DNA from: Streptomyces palmae
Lineage (GTDB): Bacteria > Actinomycetota > Actinomycetes > Streptomycetales > Streptomycetaceae
Length of the DNA: 33,058 nt
Direction: 5' to 3'
Assembly (NCBI RefSeq): GCF_004684805.1
Contig: NZ_SRID01000030.1
Span: 1-33,058, forward strand
The notes below the pieces were generated by a model. That model saw only the letters and a list, made by a program, of their open reading frames with translations, was not told the DNA's origin and made no database searches. A program made the position numbers and the translations under genes. Positions 23,156-31,598 of the stretch are shown piece by piece. Numbering within the stretch: the first letter of the stretch is position 1; each line of letters begins with the position of its first letter.

Positions 23156-23857
23156 TCACAGCCGCTTGACCCCCTTGAGGCGTCCGGCCTTGCCGGCCCG
23201 GTTCTTGGCGGCCTTGTTCATCAGGCTGCTGCGCGGGCTGCCGACCCGGGACGACTTCCGGCCCAGTCGGCCGGAGCCCAGGCCGCCGGCCGAGTTGAGC
23301 CAGCCGTAGGAGCCGTCGGGCTTGGAGCCGCCGGAGCTGTCGATCAGCGGGTCGTGCTCGGTGTGCCGGGCCAGGGCCATGATCAGCGGCACGGTGAACG
23401 GCGCCAGCAGCAGGTTGTACAGGGCCGCGGTGATCAGCAGCTTGGCCAGTCCCGGGCTGGCCGCCCCGTCGTCGCCGACCAGCGAGCCGACCCCGGCGTA
23501 CAGCAGGGTGGAGCCGATCGAGGCGCCGACGACCACCAGCATCGGGCCGGCGGCCGACCGGAGCCGGCCGGTCTCGGGCTTGGCCAGGCCGGCCAGGTAG
23601 CCGATGACGCAGAGCACCAGGGCGTAGCGGCCGGCGGCGTGGTCGGCGGGCGGCGCGAAGTCGGCGAGCAGGCCGGCGCAGAAGCCGATCAGCGCGCCCG
23701 CGGTGTGCCCGTACACCAGGGAGAGGGCGAGGACGACCAGCAGCAGCAGGTCGGGGACCGCGCCGGGCAGGTTGAGCCGGGCCAGTACGCAGATCTGGGT
23801 GAACAGGGCGACGACCACGAGCAGTGTGGAGAGCAGGATCCGGTTGAGGCGCAGCAT
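23156..23857 (-). CDS. mreD: Rod-shape membrane protein MreD
   Basis: Integral membrane partner of MreC in the elongation machinery. The 233-residue product has about five hydrophobic spans in its first 160 residues (LLSTLLVVVALFTQ, DLLLLVVLALSLVYG, YALVLCVIGYLAG, and others). A cytoplasmic tail of about 60 residues follows that is strongly basic (GRLGRKSSRVGSPRSS, NKAAKNRAGKAGRLKG). That tail makes it longer than typical MreD (about 160-180). It starts 3 nt after the mreC stop, so the two are translationally linked. Confidence 0.95.
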   Translation of the reverse strand: MLRLNRILLSTLLVVVALFTQICVLARLNLPGAVPDLLLLVVLALSLVYGHTAGALIGFCAGLLADFAPPADHAAGRYALVLCVIGYLAGLAKPETGRLRSAAGPMLVVVGASIGSTLLYAGVGSLVGDDGAASPGLAKLLITAALYNLLLAPFTVPLIMALARHTEHDPLIDSSGGSKPDGSYGWLNSAGGLGSGRLGRKSSRVGSPRSSLMNKAAKNRAGKAGRLKGVKRL

Positions 23858-23860
23858 CGG

Positions 23861-24802
23861 TCAGCTCCTGGTGGCGGCGTCGCTCGGGGGCGCGGTGTCC
23901 CGGGGGGTGACCTTCCGCTTCGGTTCGGTCTTGGGCTCGGCCGGCCGGGGCGGCAGCACCGAGTCGCGGGGGTTGTCGCGCGGTGCCTGGGTGACCACGC
24001 CGACGATGTCGAGCTTGGTGAAGCCGACGTACGGGCGTACCTGGACGGTGCGGGTCAGTCCGCCGTCGGAGGCGTCCACCCGGACCACCTCGCCGACCGG
24101 CACGCCGGGGACGAAGGGCCGGTTGCCGCGCGAGCCGAAGGTGACCAGCCGGTCGCCCTTCTTCACGTTGGCCTTGCCGTTGAGCAGTTGGACGCGCAGC
24201 GGGCGGTCGCCCTGGCCGTTGGCGAAGCCGATCTCGCCGGTCTTCTCCATCCGGGTGCCGACGGTGAAGTCGGGGTCGTTGGCGAGCAGCACGGTGGCGG
24301 TGGAGTAGCCGACCGTGGTGACCCGGCCGACCAGTCCGTCGCCGTTGATGACGGTCATGTCGCGGCGGACGCCGTCGCGGCTGCCCGCGTCGATGGTGAC
24401 GGTCCAGGAGAATCCCTGGGTGCTGCCGATGGCGATGACCTCGGCGCCGGTGATGCCGTACTGCCCGCGGCCGGCGGTGCGCAGCAGCTTGTCGAGTTCG
24501 GCGGAGCGGGCCCGGTTGCGGGTGTCGCTGCCGAGGCGCTGCTTGAGTTCGGTGTTCTCGCGCTCCAGATCGCTGATCCGGTCGTGGCGCTCGTCGGAGT
24601 CGCGTACCGCGGCGACGGCGTTGCCGACCGGGTCCACCACCCCTGCGACGCCCTCCTCCACCGGTCCGAAGACGGAGGCGGCGGTCCTTCGGGCACCGTC
24701 GAGGGGCGAGTCCTCGCCGCCTCGGATGTCCACCGTGATCAGTGCGAACGCGATGGCGATCAGCAGCACCAGGAGCAGGCGGCTCTCTCGTGTGTCCCTC
24801 AC
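23861..24802 (-). CDS. mreC: Rod-shape protein MreC
   Basis: Bitopic membrane protein that scaffolds the PBP2-RodA complex from the outer face of the membrane. The 313 residues have one N-terminal membrane span (about 9-25), a coiled coil with ERENTELKQRL near 79-89, and the MreC beta-barrel domain (GSTQGFSWTVTIDAGSRDG, NGDGLVGRVTTVG and later). The last 40 residues are proline-rich. The GTG start has AGGAAGG about 13 nt upstream. It is second in the cluster, 136 bp behind mreB; a hairpin and a possible promoter lie in that gap. Confidence 0.96.
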   Translation of the reverse strand: MRDTRESRLLLVLLIAIAFALITVDIRGGEDSPLDGARRTAASVFGPVEEGVAGVVDPVGNAVAAVRDSDERHDRISDLERENTELKQRLGSDTRNRARSAELDKLLRTAGRGQYGITGAEVIAIGSTQGFSWTVTIDAGSRDGVRRDMTVINGDGLVGRVTTVGYSTATVLLANDPDFTVGTRMEKTGEIGFANGQGDRPLRVQLLNGKANVKKGDRLVTFGSRGNRPFVPGVPVGEVVRVDASDGGLTRTVQVRPYVGFTKLDIVGVVTQAPRDNPRDSVLPPRPAEPKTEPKRKVTPRDTAPPSDAATRS

Positions 24803-24834
24803 GTGCGGCGACGTGCCTTCCTCGTAGGAGTCGG

Positions 24835-24863
24835 ACCTTATGCCTTGCGTGCCGAGATGTCGG
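24835..24863 (-). promoter_or_regulatory. Possible promoter of mreCD-mrdA-rodA
   Basis: On the minus strand, CCGACA (24863-24858) and TAAGGT (24840-24835) are spaced by 17 bp, a fair match to TTGACN-TAnnnT. It lies after the mreB hairpin and about 30 nt before mreC, so mreC onward could be transcribed separately from mreB. Confidence 0.4.
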
Positions 24864-24879
24864 CGGGGGCCGGTGTTTC

Positions 24880-24925
24880 GGCGTTCCGCCGGGCGGACGG
24901 ACCCTCATCCGTACGGCGGAACGCC
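24880..24925 (-). terminator. Hairpin after mreB
   Basis: Perfect 12-bp arms (24880-24891 and 24914-24925) with an additional ACGG/CCGT pairing inside, 13 bp past the mreB stop. It may terminate most mreB transcripts and leave a lower level for mreC and beyond. Confidence 0.65.
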
Positions 24926-24938
24926 ACGGTGACCGGCG

Positions 24939-25970
24939 TCACCTGCGGGGCTGGGCGTCCAGCACCTGCTGGAGCGCCTCGAACTCCTCGACGCACTTGC
25001 CGGAGCCCAGGGCCACCGAGTCCAGCGGATCCTCGGCGATGTGGATCGGCATGCCGGTCTCGACCCGCAGCCGCTCGTCCAGGCCGCGCAGCAGCGCACC
25101 GCCGCCGGTGAGGACGATGCCGCGGTCCATGACGTCGCCGGACAGCTCCGGCGGGCACTTGTCGAGGGTGGTCTTGACCGCGTCGACGATCGAGTTGACC
25201 GGTTCCTCCATGGCCTTGCGCACCTCGGCCGCGGAGATCACCACTGTCTTGGGGAGCCCGCTGACCAGGTCGCGACCGCGGATCTCGGTGTGCTCCTCGC
25301 CGGCGGTGGCGTACGCGGAGCCGATGGTGATCTTGATGTTCTCGGCGGTGCGCTCGCCCAGCAGGAGGCTGTACTCCTTCTTGACGTGCTGGATGATGGC
25401 GTTGTCCAGCTCGTCGCCGGCCACCCGGATGGACTGGGCGGTGACGATGCCGCCGAGCGAGATCACCGCGACCTCGGTGGTGCCGCCGCCGATGTCCACC
25501 ACCATGTTGCCGGTGGCCTCGTGGACGGGCAGGCCGGAGCCGATCGCCGCGGCCATCGGCTCCTCGATGATGTGCACCTGCCGGGCACCCGCCTGGGTGG
25601 ACGCCTCGATGACGGCGCGGCGCTCGACTCCGGTGATACCGGAGGGCACGCAGATCACCACACGCGGGCGGGCCAGGTAGCGGCGCTTGTGGATCTTCAG
25701 GATGAAGTAGCGCAGCATCCGCTCGGTGATCTCGAAGTCGGCGATGACGCCGTCCTTGAGCGGGCGGACGGCGACGATGTTGCCAGGGGTCCGGCCGATC
25801 ATCTTCTTCGCCTCGGCGCCCACGGCGAGGATTCCGCCCGTGTTGGTGTTGATGGCGACGACTGACGGCTCGTTGAGGACGATCCCGCGGCCCCTGACGT
25901 ACACCAGCGTGTTGGCGGTCCCGAGGTCGACAGCCATGTCACGGCCGATGAACGACATGTTGTTCCCCAT
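24939..25970 (-). CDS. mreB: Actin-like cell-shape protein MreB
   Basis: Bacterial actin that polymerises on the membrane with ATP. In Streptomyces it localises to sporulation septa and spore walls. The 343 residues show the actin-fold signatures: phosphate 1 [12 protein letters not shown] (13-24), connect 1 and adenosine regions, phosphate 2 [14 protein letters not shown], and [15 protein letters not shown] near the C-terminus. There are two plausible starts: the ATG at 25970 ([11 protein letters not shown]), the usual annotated form, and the ATG at 25958 four codons later, preceded by GGGGA at 5 nt. It heads mreB-mreC-mreD-mrdA-rodA. Confidence 0.98.
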   Translation of the reverse strand: MGNNMSFIGRDMAVDLGTANTLVYVRGRGIVLNEPSVVAINTNTGGILAVGAEAKKMIGRTPGNIVAVRPLKDGVIADFEITERMLRYFILKIHKRRYLARPRVVICVPSGITGVERRAVIEASTQAGARQVHIIEEPMAAAIGSGLPVHEATGNMVVDIGGGTTEVAVISLGGIVTAQSIRVAGDELDNAIIQHVKKEYSLLLGERTAENIKITIGSAYATAGEEHTEIRGRDLVSGLPKTVVISAAEVRKAMEEPVNSIVDAVKTTLDKCPPELSGDVMDRGIVLTGGGALLRGLDERLRVETGMPIHIAEDPLDSVALGSGKCVEEFEALQQVLDAQPRR

Positions 25971-26196
25971 GAGGATGCGTCTGGCCTTCCCAACTTGAGC
26001 GAATGCTTACTTGAGGTCGGCAGGATGGGTGATGTGGGTGCGCTGCGAGGGCGCGGAAGCTTTCATCGTAGTCTCGGTCGCGCACGTGCGACGCGAGGGT
26101 CCTCCGCCATTGTCAGCAGAACACGACCCCGCCCTCTACCAATGGTGACGTCGTGTCGGGGTGTCGCGTTCCCCCGATTGGCTCCGCATATGCCAA
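25971..26196 (-). promoter_or_regulatory. mreB upstream region
   Basis: The gap between mreB and the ndk terminator has no gene and must hold the mreB promoter(s). A -10-like TACGAT lies at 26070-26065, about 95 nt before the start, without a good -35 box. CCATTG (26108-26113) and CAATGG (26141-26146) form a 6-bp inverted repeat around a 27-nt spacer. Neither is decisive. Confidence 0.35.
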
Positions 26197-26236
26197 GGGG
26201 CGACCGAGAATATCGGCCGCCCCCGGTCGACCGGGG
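26197..26236 (-). terminator. Overlapping hairpins downstream of ndk
   Basis: Two structures share bases 26221-26223. One is GGGGCG...CGCCCC (26197-26202 with 26218-26223), with an inner CCGA/TCGG stem and loop GAATA. The other is the perfect 16-bp palindrome CCCCGGTCGACCGGGG (26221-26236). They begin 19 bp past the ndk stop. They most likely terminate ndk transcription before mreB. Confidence 0.55.
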
Positions 26237-26254
26237 TCCGAACGTGACGCTGCG

Positions 26255-26668
26255 TCAGGCGAGACCCGGGAAGAAAATCTTGATCTCGCGCTCCGCGGAC
26301 TCCTCGGAGTCCGAGGCGTGGACGAGGTTCTCCCGGACGATGGTGCCGAAGTCGCCCCGGATGGTCCCGGCGGCCGCCTGGATCGGGTCGGTCGGGCCGG
26401 CCAGCGCGCGCACGCCCTCGATGACCCGCTCGCCCTCGACGACCAGCGCCACGATCGGGCCGGAGGCCATGAACTCCATCAGCGGCTCGTAGAACGGCCG
26501 GCCCACGTGCTCGGCGTAGTGCTGCTCCAGCGTGTCGCGGCCGAGGGTACGCAGCTCCAGCGCGGTGATGGACCAGTTCGCCTTGCGCTCGATCCGGCCG
26601 ATGATCTCGCCGACCAGGCCCCGCTTGACCGCGTCGGGCTTGAGGAGGACGAGGGTGCGCTGGGTCAT
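26255..26668 (-). CDS. ndk: Nucleoside diphosphate kinase
   Basis: Transfers the gamma phosphate of ATP to nucleoside diphosphates through a phospho-histidine, balancing nucleotide pools in the cytoplasm. The 137-residue protein has normal length: N-terminal TLVLLKPDAVKRGLVG (K10 near the active site), GRPFYEPLMEFMASGP, and the catalytic His117 in NLVHASDS. The ATG has AGGAG 7 nt upstream. It lies between the folC-DUF4233 unit (203-bp gap with a dispersed repeat) and mreB (284-bp gap with hairpins), so it is probably transcribed mainly alone. Confidence 0.98.
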   Translation of the reverse strand: MTQRTLVLLKPDAVKRGLVGEIIGRIERKANWSITALELRTLGRDTLEQHYAEHVGRPFYEPLMEFMASGPIVALVVEGERVIEGVRALAGPTDPIQAAAGTIRGDFGTIVRENLVHASDSEESAEREIKIFFPGLA

Positions 26669-26783
26669 GGTGCGGACTCCTGTAGAGGGGAGGGCCCTGT
26701 GTAGGGCAGAAGGGTGGTGGCCCCGAGGCTACAGGGGTGAGCAGCCCGCCCCGAAACCGGCACGGACTTCACCCCGCGCACGA

Positions 26784-26840
26784 CGCGCCCCGAAGGGGCG
26801 CGGGGAACTGCGCGCTCAGCCACAGACGTCCCGCAGCCGA
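26784..26840. repeat. Dispersed streptomycete intergenic repeat
   Basis: GCGCCCC-GAA-GGGGCGC (26785-26801) is followed by GGGGAACTGCGCGCTCAGCC and ACAGACGTCCCGCAGCCG. From memory, close variants of this unit (hairpin, then GGGGAACTGCGCG, then CAGCCAC) are scattered in large numbers through streptomycete intergenic regions. Here it lies downstream of the DUF4233 gene, where the 7-bp hairpin could also serve as a terminator for folC-DUF4233. Confidence 0.7.
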
Positions 26841-26871
26841 AAAACACACCGCCCAGTCCCCACCGGCTCCC

Positions 26872-27207
26872 CTAGGACCCCATCGCCGCGAACCGCGCCT
26901 TCGCCTCGTCGATCTTCCGGCCGAAGTGCACCGAGGCCCACCACAGACCACCGAAGACCGCCCCCAGGAAGAACATGGTCGGCACCACGAAACCGCTCAG
27001 CACCAGGGCGCCCTGGAGTGCCCAGCCCACCTGGACCGCGCCCGGTCGGGTCAGCACCCCGCACAGCAGCAGGCACAGCAGCATGGCTATCCCGCTGACC
27101 GTCCACACGGTGCCGGTGGACAGGTCCGAGGTGTTCATGGCGACCAGCCCGGCGAAGCCGATCACCATGAACTCACCGATCAGCGTGCTCGCGCACAGTG
27201 TCCGCAT
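26872..27207 (-). CDS. DUF4233 small membrane protein
   Basis: The 111-residue protein has about four hydrophobic spans (FMVIGFAGLVAM, VSGIAMLLCLLLCGVL, LQGALVLSGFVV, FFLGAVFGGLWWA) and ends with a short charged tail. It matches the DUF4233 family, which is typically found directly behind folC in actinobacteria; its function is unknown. Its ATG follows the folC stop by one base (TGAGATG), with a GGGAGAGG site inside the end of folC, so it is translated together with FolC. Confidence 0.88.
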   Translation of the reverse strand: MRTLCASTLIGEFMVIGFAGLVAMNTSDLSTGTVWTVSGIAMLLCLLLCGVLTRPGAVQVGWALQGALVLSGFVVPTMFFLGAVFGGLWWASVHFGRKIDEAKARFAAMGS

Positions 27208-27208
27208 C

Positions 27209-28729
27209 TCAGCCTCTCCCCAGCAGCAGCCGTGCCTCGCCGACCGTGATGACCGAACCGGTGACCAGGACGCCGGCCCCGGCGAACTCGCCCTCTTCCT
27301 CGGCCAGGGTGATCGCCGCCTCCAGCGCGTCGTCCAACCGGGGCTCCACCTGGACCCGCTCGGCTCCGAACACCTCGACCGCGACCTGCGCCAGGGCGTC
27401 CGCGTCCATCGCCCGCTGGCTGGAGTTCTGCGTGATCACCACCTCGGCGAAGATCGGCTCGAACGCCTCCAGAAGGCCGCGTACGTCCTTGTCGTCGCTG
27501 GCCCCGACCACTCCGATCAGCCGGCTGAAGCCGAAGGCCTCACCGATCGCCGCGGCCGTCGCCTGGGCGCCCGCCGGGTTGTGCGCCGCGTCCAGCACCA
27601 CGGTGGGGCTGCGGCGCACCACCTCAAGCCGACCCGGCGAGGTGACCTGCGCGAAGGCGCGGCGGACGGTGTCGAGGTCCAGGGTGCGGGCGTGCTGGGA
27701 GCCGATCCCGAAGAACGCCTCCACCGCCGCCAGCGCCACCGCCGCGTTGTGCGCCTGGTGGGCGCCGTACAGCGGGAGGAAGACCTCCGGGTACTCGCCG
27801 CCCAGACCGCGCAGCGTCAGCAGCTGCCCACCGACCGCCATCTCCCGGCCCAGCACCCCGAACTCCAGGCCCTCCCGGGCAACCGTGGCGTCCACCTCGA
27901 CCGCCTTGCGGAGCAGCACCGAGGCGGCGTCCACCGGCTGCTGGGCGAGCACCACGGTGGCGTCCTTCTTGATGATCCCGCCCTTCTCGGCGGCGATCTG
28001 CTCCGGGGTCTCGCCGAGCCGGTCGGTGTGGTCCAGCGCTATCGGGGTGACCACCGCGACGCCGGCGTCGATCACATTGGTGGCGTCCCAGGTGCCGCCC
28101 ATGCCGACCTCAACCACCGCGATGTCCACCGGCGCGTCCGCGAAGGCCGCGTACGCCATGGCGGTCAGCACCTCGAAGAAGGACAGCCGGTGCTCCTGCT
28201 GGGCGTCCACCATCTCGACGTACGGCTTGATGTCCTGGTACGTCTCGATGAACCGCTCGGCGGAGATCGGCGCCCCGTCGAGGCTGATCCGCTCGGTCAC
28301 CGACTGCACATGCGGGCTGGTGTAGCGGCCGGTGCGCAGGTCGAAGGCGCCCAGCAGCGACTCGATCATGCGGGCGGTGCTGGTCTTGCCGTTGGTCCCG
28401 GTGATGTGGATCGAGGGGTAGGCGCGCTGCGGGGAGCCGAGGATGTCCATCAGCGCCTCGATGCGCTGCACCGAGGGGTCCAGCTTGGTCTCGCCCCAGC
28501 GGCCGGCCAGCTCCGTCTCGACCTCGCGCAGCGCGCGGTCCACCTCCGGATCCTCCGGTCGGGCGGGCACCTGGTCGCCCTGCGGCGGCCCGGCCTGGGC
28601 GCGCAGGGTGCGGCTGCCGGCCTCGATCACCGCCAGGTCGGGGTCGCGAACTGTCTCGGCGTCGACGATGTCGTCGAACTCGTCGGGCGTGTCCGAAGGG
28701 TCGGGCTCGTGCTGTGGGGGCTCACTCAC
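27209..28729 (-). CDS. folC: Bifunctional folylpolyglutamate synthase / dihydrofolate synthase
   Basis: Adds glutamate to dihydropteroate and to reduced folates, using ATP. The start is the GTG at 28729 (SEPPQHEPDPSDTPDE...), giving 506 residues; a start 10 codons earlier lacks support. The first ~90 residues are acidic and probably disordered, a streptomycete extension. The Mur-ligase-like domain follows: P-loop ITGTNGKTSTA, YTSPH, VEVGMGGTWDATN and DHTDRLG, then the C-terminal domain with VVLDAAHNPAGA. No ribosome-binding site precedes the GTG. Instead a TAGACT box lies 7 nt upstream, suggesting a leaderless mRNA. It forms a two-gene unit with the DUF4233 gene. Confidence 0.95.
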   Translation of the reverse strand: MSEPPQHEPDPSDTPDEFDDIVDAETVRDPDLAVIEAGSRTLRAQAGPPQGDQVPARPEDPEVDRALREVETELAGRWGETKLDPSVQRIEALMDILGSPQRAYPSIHITGTNGKTSTARMIESLLGAFDLRTGRYTSPHVQSVTERISLDGAPISAERFIETYQDIKPYVEMVDAQQEHRLSFFEVLTAMAYAAFADAPVDIAVVEVGMGGTWDATNVIDAGVAVVTPIALDHTDRLGETPEQIAAEKGGIIKKDATVVLAQQPVDAASVLLRKAVEVDATVAREGLEFGVLGREMAVGGQLLTLRGLGGEYPEVFLPLYGAHQAHNAAVALAAVEAFFGIGSQHARTLDLDTVRRAFAQVTSPGRLEVVRRSPTVVLDAAHNPAGAQATAAAIGEAFGFSRLIGVVGASDDKDVRGLLEAFEPIFAEVVITQNSSQRAMDADALAQVAVEVFGAERVQVEPRLDDALEAAITLAEEEGEFAGAGVLVTGSVITVGEARLLLGRG

Positions 28730-28736
28730 GGGCCCA

Positions 28737-28742
28737 AGTCTA
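28737..28742 (-). promoter_or_regulatory. -10 box of a leaderless folC transcript
   Basis: CGTAGACT is followed by 7 nt and the GTG start. The same core and spacing occur before valS. No -35 consensus is visible. Confidence 0.5.
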
Positions 28743-28775
28743 CGAGGCGGGTGCGACACATCGGGCGAGGACAGA

Positions 28776-28814
28776 CATCGCCGCCCCGGACCGTGACGGT
28801 CCGGGGCGGCGATG
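28776..28814 (-). terminator. valS terminator
   Basis: A perfect 18-bp stem (28776-28793 with 28797-28814) and 3-nt loop, starting 18 bp past the valS stop codon and just upstream of the folC promoter. Confidence 0.9.
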
Positions 28815-28832
28815 GGGCGGTCGCGGGGCCGG

Positions 28833-31466
28833 TCAGCCCTGCGGCAGGGCGGCCAACTGCGCCGAAATCCGCTCGATGTCGGACTCGGCCGCCGCCTTCC
28901 GGGTGCGGATCTTCTCCACCACGTGGTCCGGCGCCTTGGCCAGGAACGCCTCGTTGGTGAGCTTGGCGGAGGTCTGGGCGACCTCCTTCTCCGCCGCCGT
29001 CAGATCCTTGGTCAGCCGCTTGCGCTCGGCCGCCACGTCGATCGCGCCGGACAGGTCCAGCTCCACCGTGGCGCCCACCACCGGCAGCGCGGCGGTGGCG
29101 GTGAAGCCGTCCCCGGCGGGCTGCAGGCGCAGCAGCGAGCGGATGGCGTCCTCGTGCGGCGGCAGCGCGGTGCCGGCCAGGTCGAGCCGGGCCGGGACCT
29201 TCTGGCCGGGCTGCAGGCCCTGGTCGGAGCGGAACCGGCGGACCTCGGTCACCAGCTGCTGAACGGTGCCGATCTCCTGCTCGGCGGCCTGGTCGCGGAA
29301 GCCGCTGTCGGTGGGCCACTCGGCGATCACCACGGATTCCCGGCCGGTGAGCGCGGTCCACAGCTTCTCGGTGACGAAGGGCATCACCGGGTGGAGCAGC
29401 CGCAGGGTGGTGTCCAGCACCTCGCCGAGGACCCGGCGGGAGGCCTCGGCCCCGGCGCCGCCCTTGGCGAAGGTGGTCTTGGACAGCTCGACGTACCAGT
29501 CGAAGACCTCGTCCCAGGCGAAGTGGAACAGCGCGTCGGAGAGCTTGGCGAACTGGTAGTCCTCGTAGTACGCGTCCACCTCGGCGACGACCGAGTTCAG
29601 CCGGGAGAGGATCCACCGGTCGGCGGCCGACAGCCGCTCGGCCGGCGGCAGCTCGCCCTCCACCGTGGCGCCGTTCATCAGGGCGAAGCGGGTGGCGTTC
29701 CAGATCTTGTTGGCGAAGTTGCGGGAGCCCTGCACCCAGTCCTCGCCGATCGGCACGTCCACGCCCGGGTTGGCGCCGCGGGCCAGGGTGAAGCGGACCG
29801 CGTCGGAGCCGTAGGCGTCCATCCAGTCCAGCGGGTTGACCGCGTTCCCGAAGGACTTGGACATCTTCTTGCCGAACTGGTCACGGACCATGCCGTGCAG
29901 CACCACGGTGTGGAACGGCGGGGTGCCGTCCATCGCGTAGATGCCGAACATCATCATCCGGACGACCCAGAAGAACAGGATGTCGTAGCCGGTGACCAGG
30001 ATCGAGTTCGGGTAGAACCGCTCGACGCTCTCGGTCCGCTCCGGCCAGCCCAGGGTGGAGAACGGCCACAGGCCGGAGGAGAACCAGGTGTCCAGGACGT
30101 CCGTCTCCTGGTGCCAGCCCTCGCCCGAGGGCGGCTCCTCGTCCGGTCCGACGCAGACCATCTCGCCGTCCGGCCCGTACCAGACCGGGATGCGGTGGCC
30201 CCACCACAGCTGGCGGGAGATGCACCAGTCGTGGAGGTTGTCCACCCAGTCGAAGTAGCGCTTCGACATCTCCTCCGGGTGGATCTTCACCTGCCCGTCG
30301 CGGACCGCGTCGCCGGCGGCCTTGGCCAGCGGGCCGGTCTTGACCCACCACTGCATGGACAGCCGGGGCTCGATGGTGGTCTTGCAGCGCGAGCAGTGCC
30401 CCACCGAGTGGGTGTACGGGCGCTTCTCGGCGACGATCCGGCCCTCGGCGCGCAGCGCGGCCACGATGGCGCTGCGCGCCTCCAGCCGGTCCTGGCCCAG
30501 GAACGGGCCGTGCGCGGTGATCACCGCGTGCTCGTCCAGCACGGTGATGCTGGGCAGGTCGTGCCGCTGGCCGATCTCGAAGTCGTTGGGGTCGTGGGCC
30601 GGGGTGACCTTGACCGCGCCGGTGCCGAACTCCGGGTCGACGTGTTCGTCGGCGACGATCGGGATGCGGCGGCCGGTCAGCGGCAGCTCGATCTCGGTGC
30701 CGACCAGGTGGCGGTACCGCTCGTCCTCCGGGTGCACGGCCACCGCGGTGTCACCGAGCATGGTCTCGGCGCGGGTGGTCGCCACCACGATCGAGTCGTC
30801 GCCCTCGCCGTAGCGGATGGAGACCAGCTCGCCGTCGTCGTCCTGGTACTCCACCTCGATGTCGGAGATGGCGGTCAGGCAGCGCGGGCACCAGTTGATG
30901 ATCCGCTCGGCCCGGTAGATCAGCTCGTCGTCGTAGAGCCTCTTGAAGATCGTCTGGACGGCCTGGGACAGGCCCTCGTCCATGGTGAAGCGCTCGCGGG
31001 ACCAGGCGACACCGTCACCGAGACGGCGCATCTGGCCGGAGATCTGCCCGCCGGACTCGGCCTTCCACTGCCACACCCGCTCGACGAACGCCTCCCGGCC
31101 CAGGTCGTGGCGGGACTTGCCCTCCTTGGCCAGCTCGCGCTCCACGACGTTCTGGGTGGCGATGCCGGCGTGGTCCATGCCCGGCTGCCACAGCGTCTCG
31201 AAGCCCTGCATCCGCTTCCGCCGGGTGACGGCGTCGATCAGGGTGTGCTCGAAGGCGTGGCCCAGGTGCAGCGAGCCGGTGACGTTGGGCGGAGGGATGA
31301 CGACGGTGAAGGGGTCCTTGGGGCTCTTCGCGTCCGCCTCGAAGTAACCGCGCGCTACCCAGCTCTCGTACAGCTGCCCCTCTACCTCGGCCGGTGCGTA
31401 CTGGGTCGGCAGTTCGGGGGTGCTGTTCGGCCCGCTCGCGGGGCTCTGCTGAGTGTTATCGGTCAC
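28833..31466 (-). CDS. valS: Valyl-tRNA synthetase
   Basis: Class I aminoacyl-tRNA synthetase that charges tRNA-Val and edits mischarged threonine. The start is the GTG at 31466 ([12 protein letters not shown]...), giving 877 residues. The HIGH-type motif is [16 protein letters not shown] near residue 53. The editing domain occupies the middle, the KMSKS loop is [13 protein letters not shown], and the C-terminal coiled coil characteristic of ValS is present ([18 protein letters not shown] and following). All signatures are intact. No ribosome-binding site precedes the GTG; a TAGACT box 7 nt upstream suggests a leaderless transcript, which would leave no room for a T-box leader. It is flanked by its own terminator and a divergent gene, so it is monocistronic. 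Confidence 0.97.
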   Translation of the reverse strand: MTDNTQQSPASGPNSTPELPTQYAPAEVEGQLYESWVARGYFEADAKSPKDPFTVVIPPPNVTGSLHLGHAFEHTLIDAVTRRKRMQGFETLWQPGMDHAGIATQNVVERELAKEGKSRHDLGREAFVERVWQWKAESGGQISGQMRRLGDGVAWSRERFTMDEGLSQAVQTIFKRLYDDELIYRAERIINWCPRCLTAISDIEVEYQDDDGELVSIRYGEGDDSIVVATTRAETMLGDTAVAVHPEDERYRHLVGTEIELPLTGRRIPIVADEHVDPEFGTGAVKVTPAHDPNDFEIGQRHDLPSITVLDEHAVITAHGPFLGQDRLEARSAIVAALRAEGRIVAEKRPYTHSVGHCSRCKTTIEPRLSMQWWVKTGPLAKAAGDAVRDGQVKIHPEEMSKRYFDWVDNLHDWCISRQLWWGHRIPVWYGPDGEMVCVGPDEEPPSGEGWHQETDVLDTWFSSGLWPFSTLGWPERTESVERFYPNSILVTGYDILFFWVVRMMMFGIYAMDGTPPFHTVVLHGMVRDQFGKKMSKSFGNAVNPLDWMDAYGSDAVRFTLARGANPGVDVPIGEDWVQGSRNFANKIWNATRFALMNGATVEGELPPAERLSAADRWILSRLNSVVAEVDAYYEDYQFAKLSDALFHFAWDEVFDWYVELSKTTFAKGGAGAEASRRVLGEVLDTTLRLLHPVMPFVTEKLWTALTGRESVVIAEWPTDSGFRDQAAEQEIGTVQQLVTEVRRFRSDQGLQPGQKVPARLDLAGTALPPHEDAIRSLLRLQPAGDGFTATAALPVVGATVELDLSGAIDVAAERKRLTKDLTAAEKEVAQTSAKLTNEAFLAKAPDHVVEKIRTRKAAAESDIERISAQLAALPQG

Positions 31467-31473
31467 GGCGGCC

Positions 31474-31479
31474 AGTCTA
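31474..31479 (-). promoter_or_regulatory. -10 box of a leaderless valS transcript
   Basis: CGTAGACT is followed by 7 nt and the GTG at 31466, identical in core and spacing to the folC start. The -35 region has no TTGACA-like match. Confidence 0.5.
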
Positions 31480-31598
31480 CGGGCCCGCGCCACTCCGTTA
31501 CGAACCCGTTGCCGCCCCGGGCGGAACCGAGCCGGTGACGTCGGGAAGGATGTTGAACAACTGTCGCGCGCAACGAGGACGCACCGAAGGAAGGCCAG

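Noticed and set aside
28812-31538. Long plus-strand open frame opposite valS
   Set aside because: An antisense frame kept open by high GC content; valS on the minus strand has all class I synthetase motifs.
31467-31598. T-box or attenuator leader for valS
   Set aside because: The 132-bp gap shows no T-box core or stem-loop series, and the likely leaderless start leaves no leader RNA.
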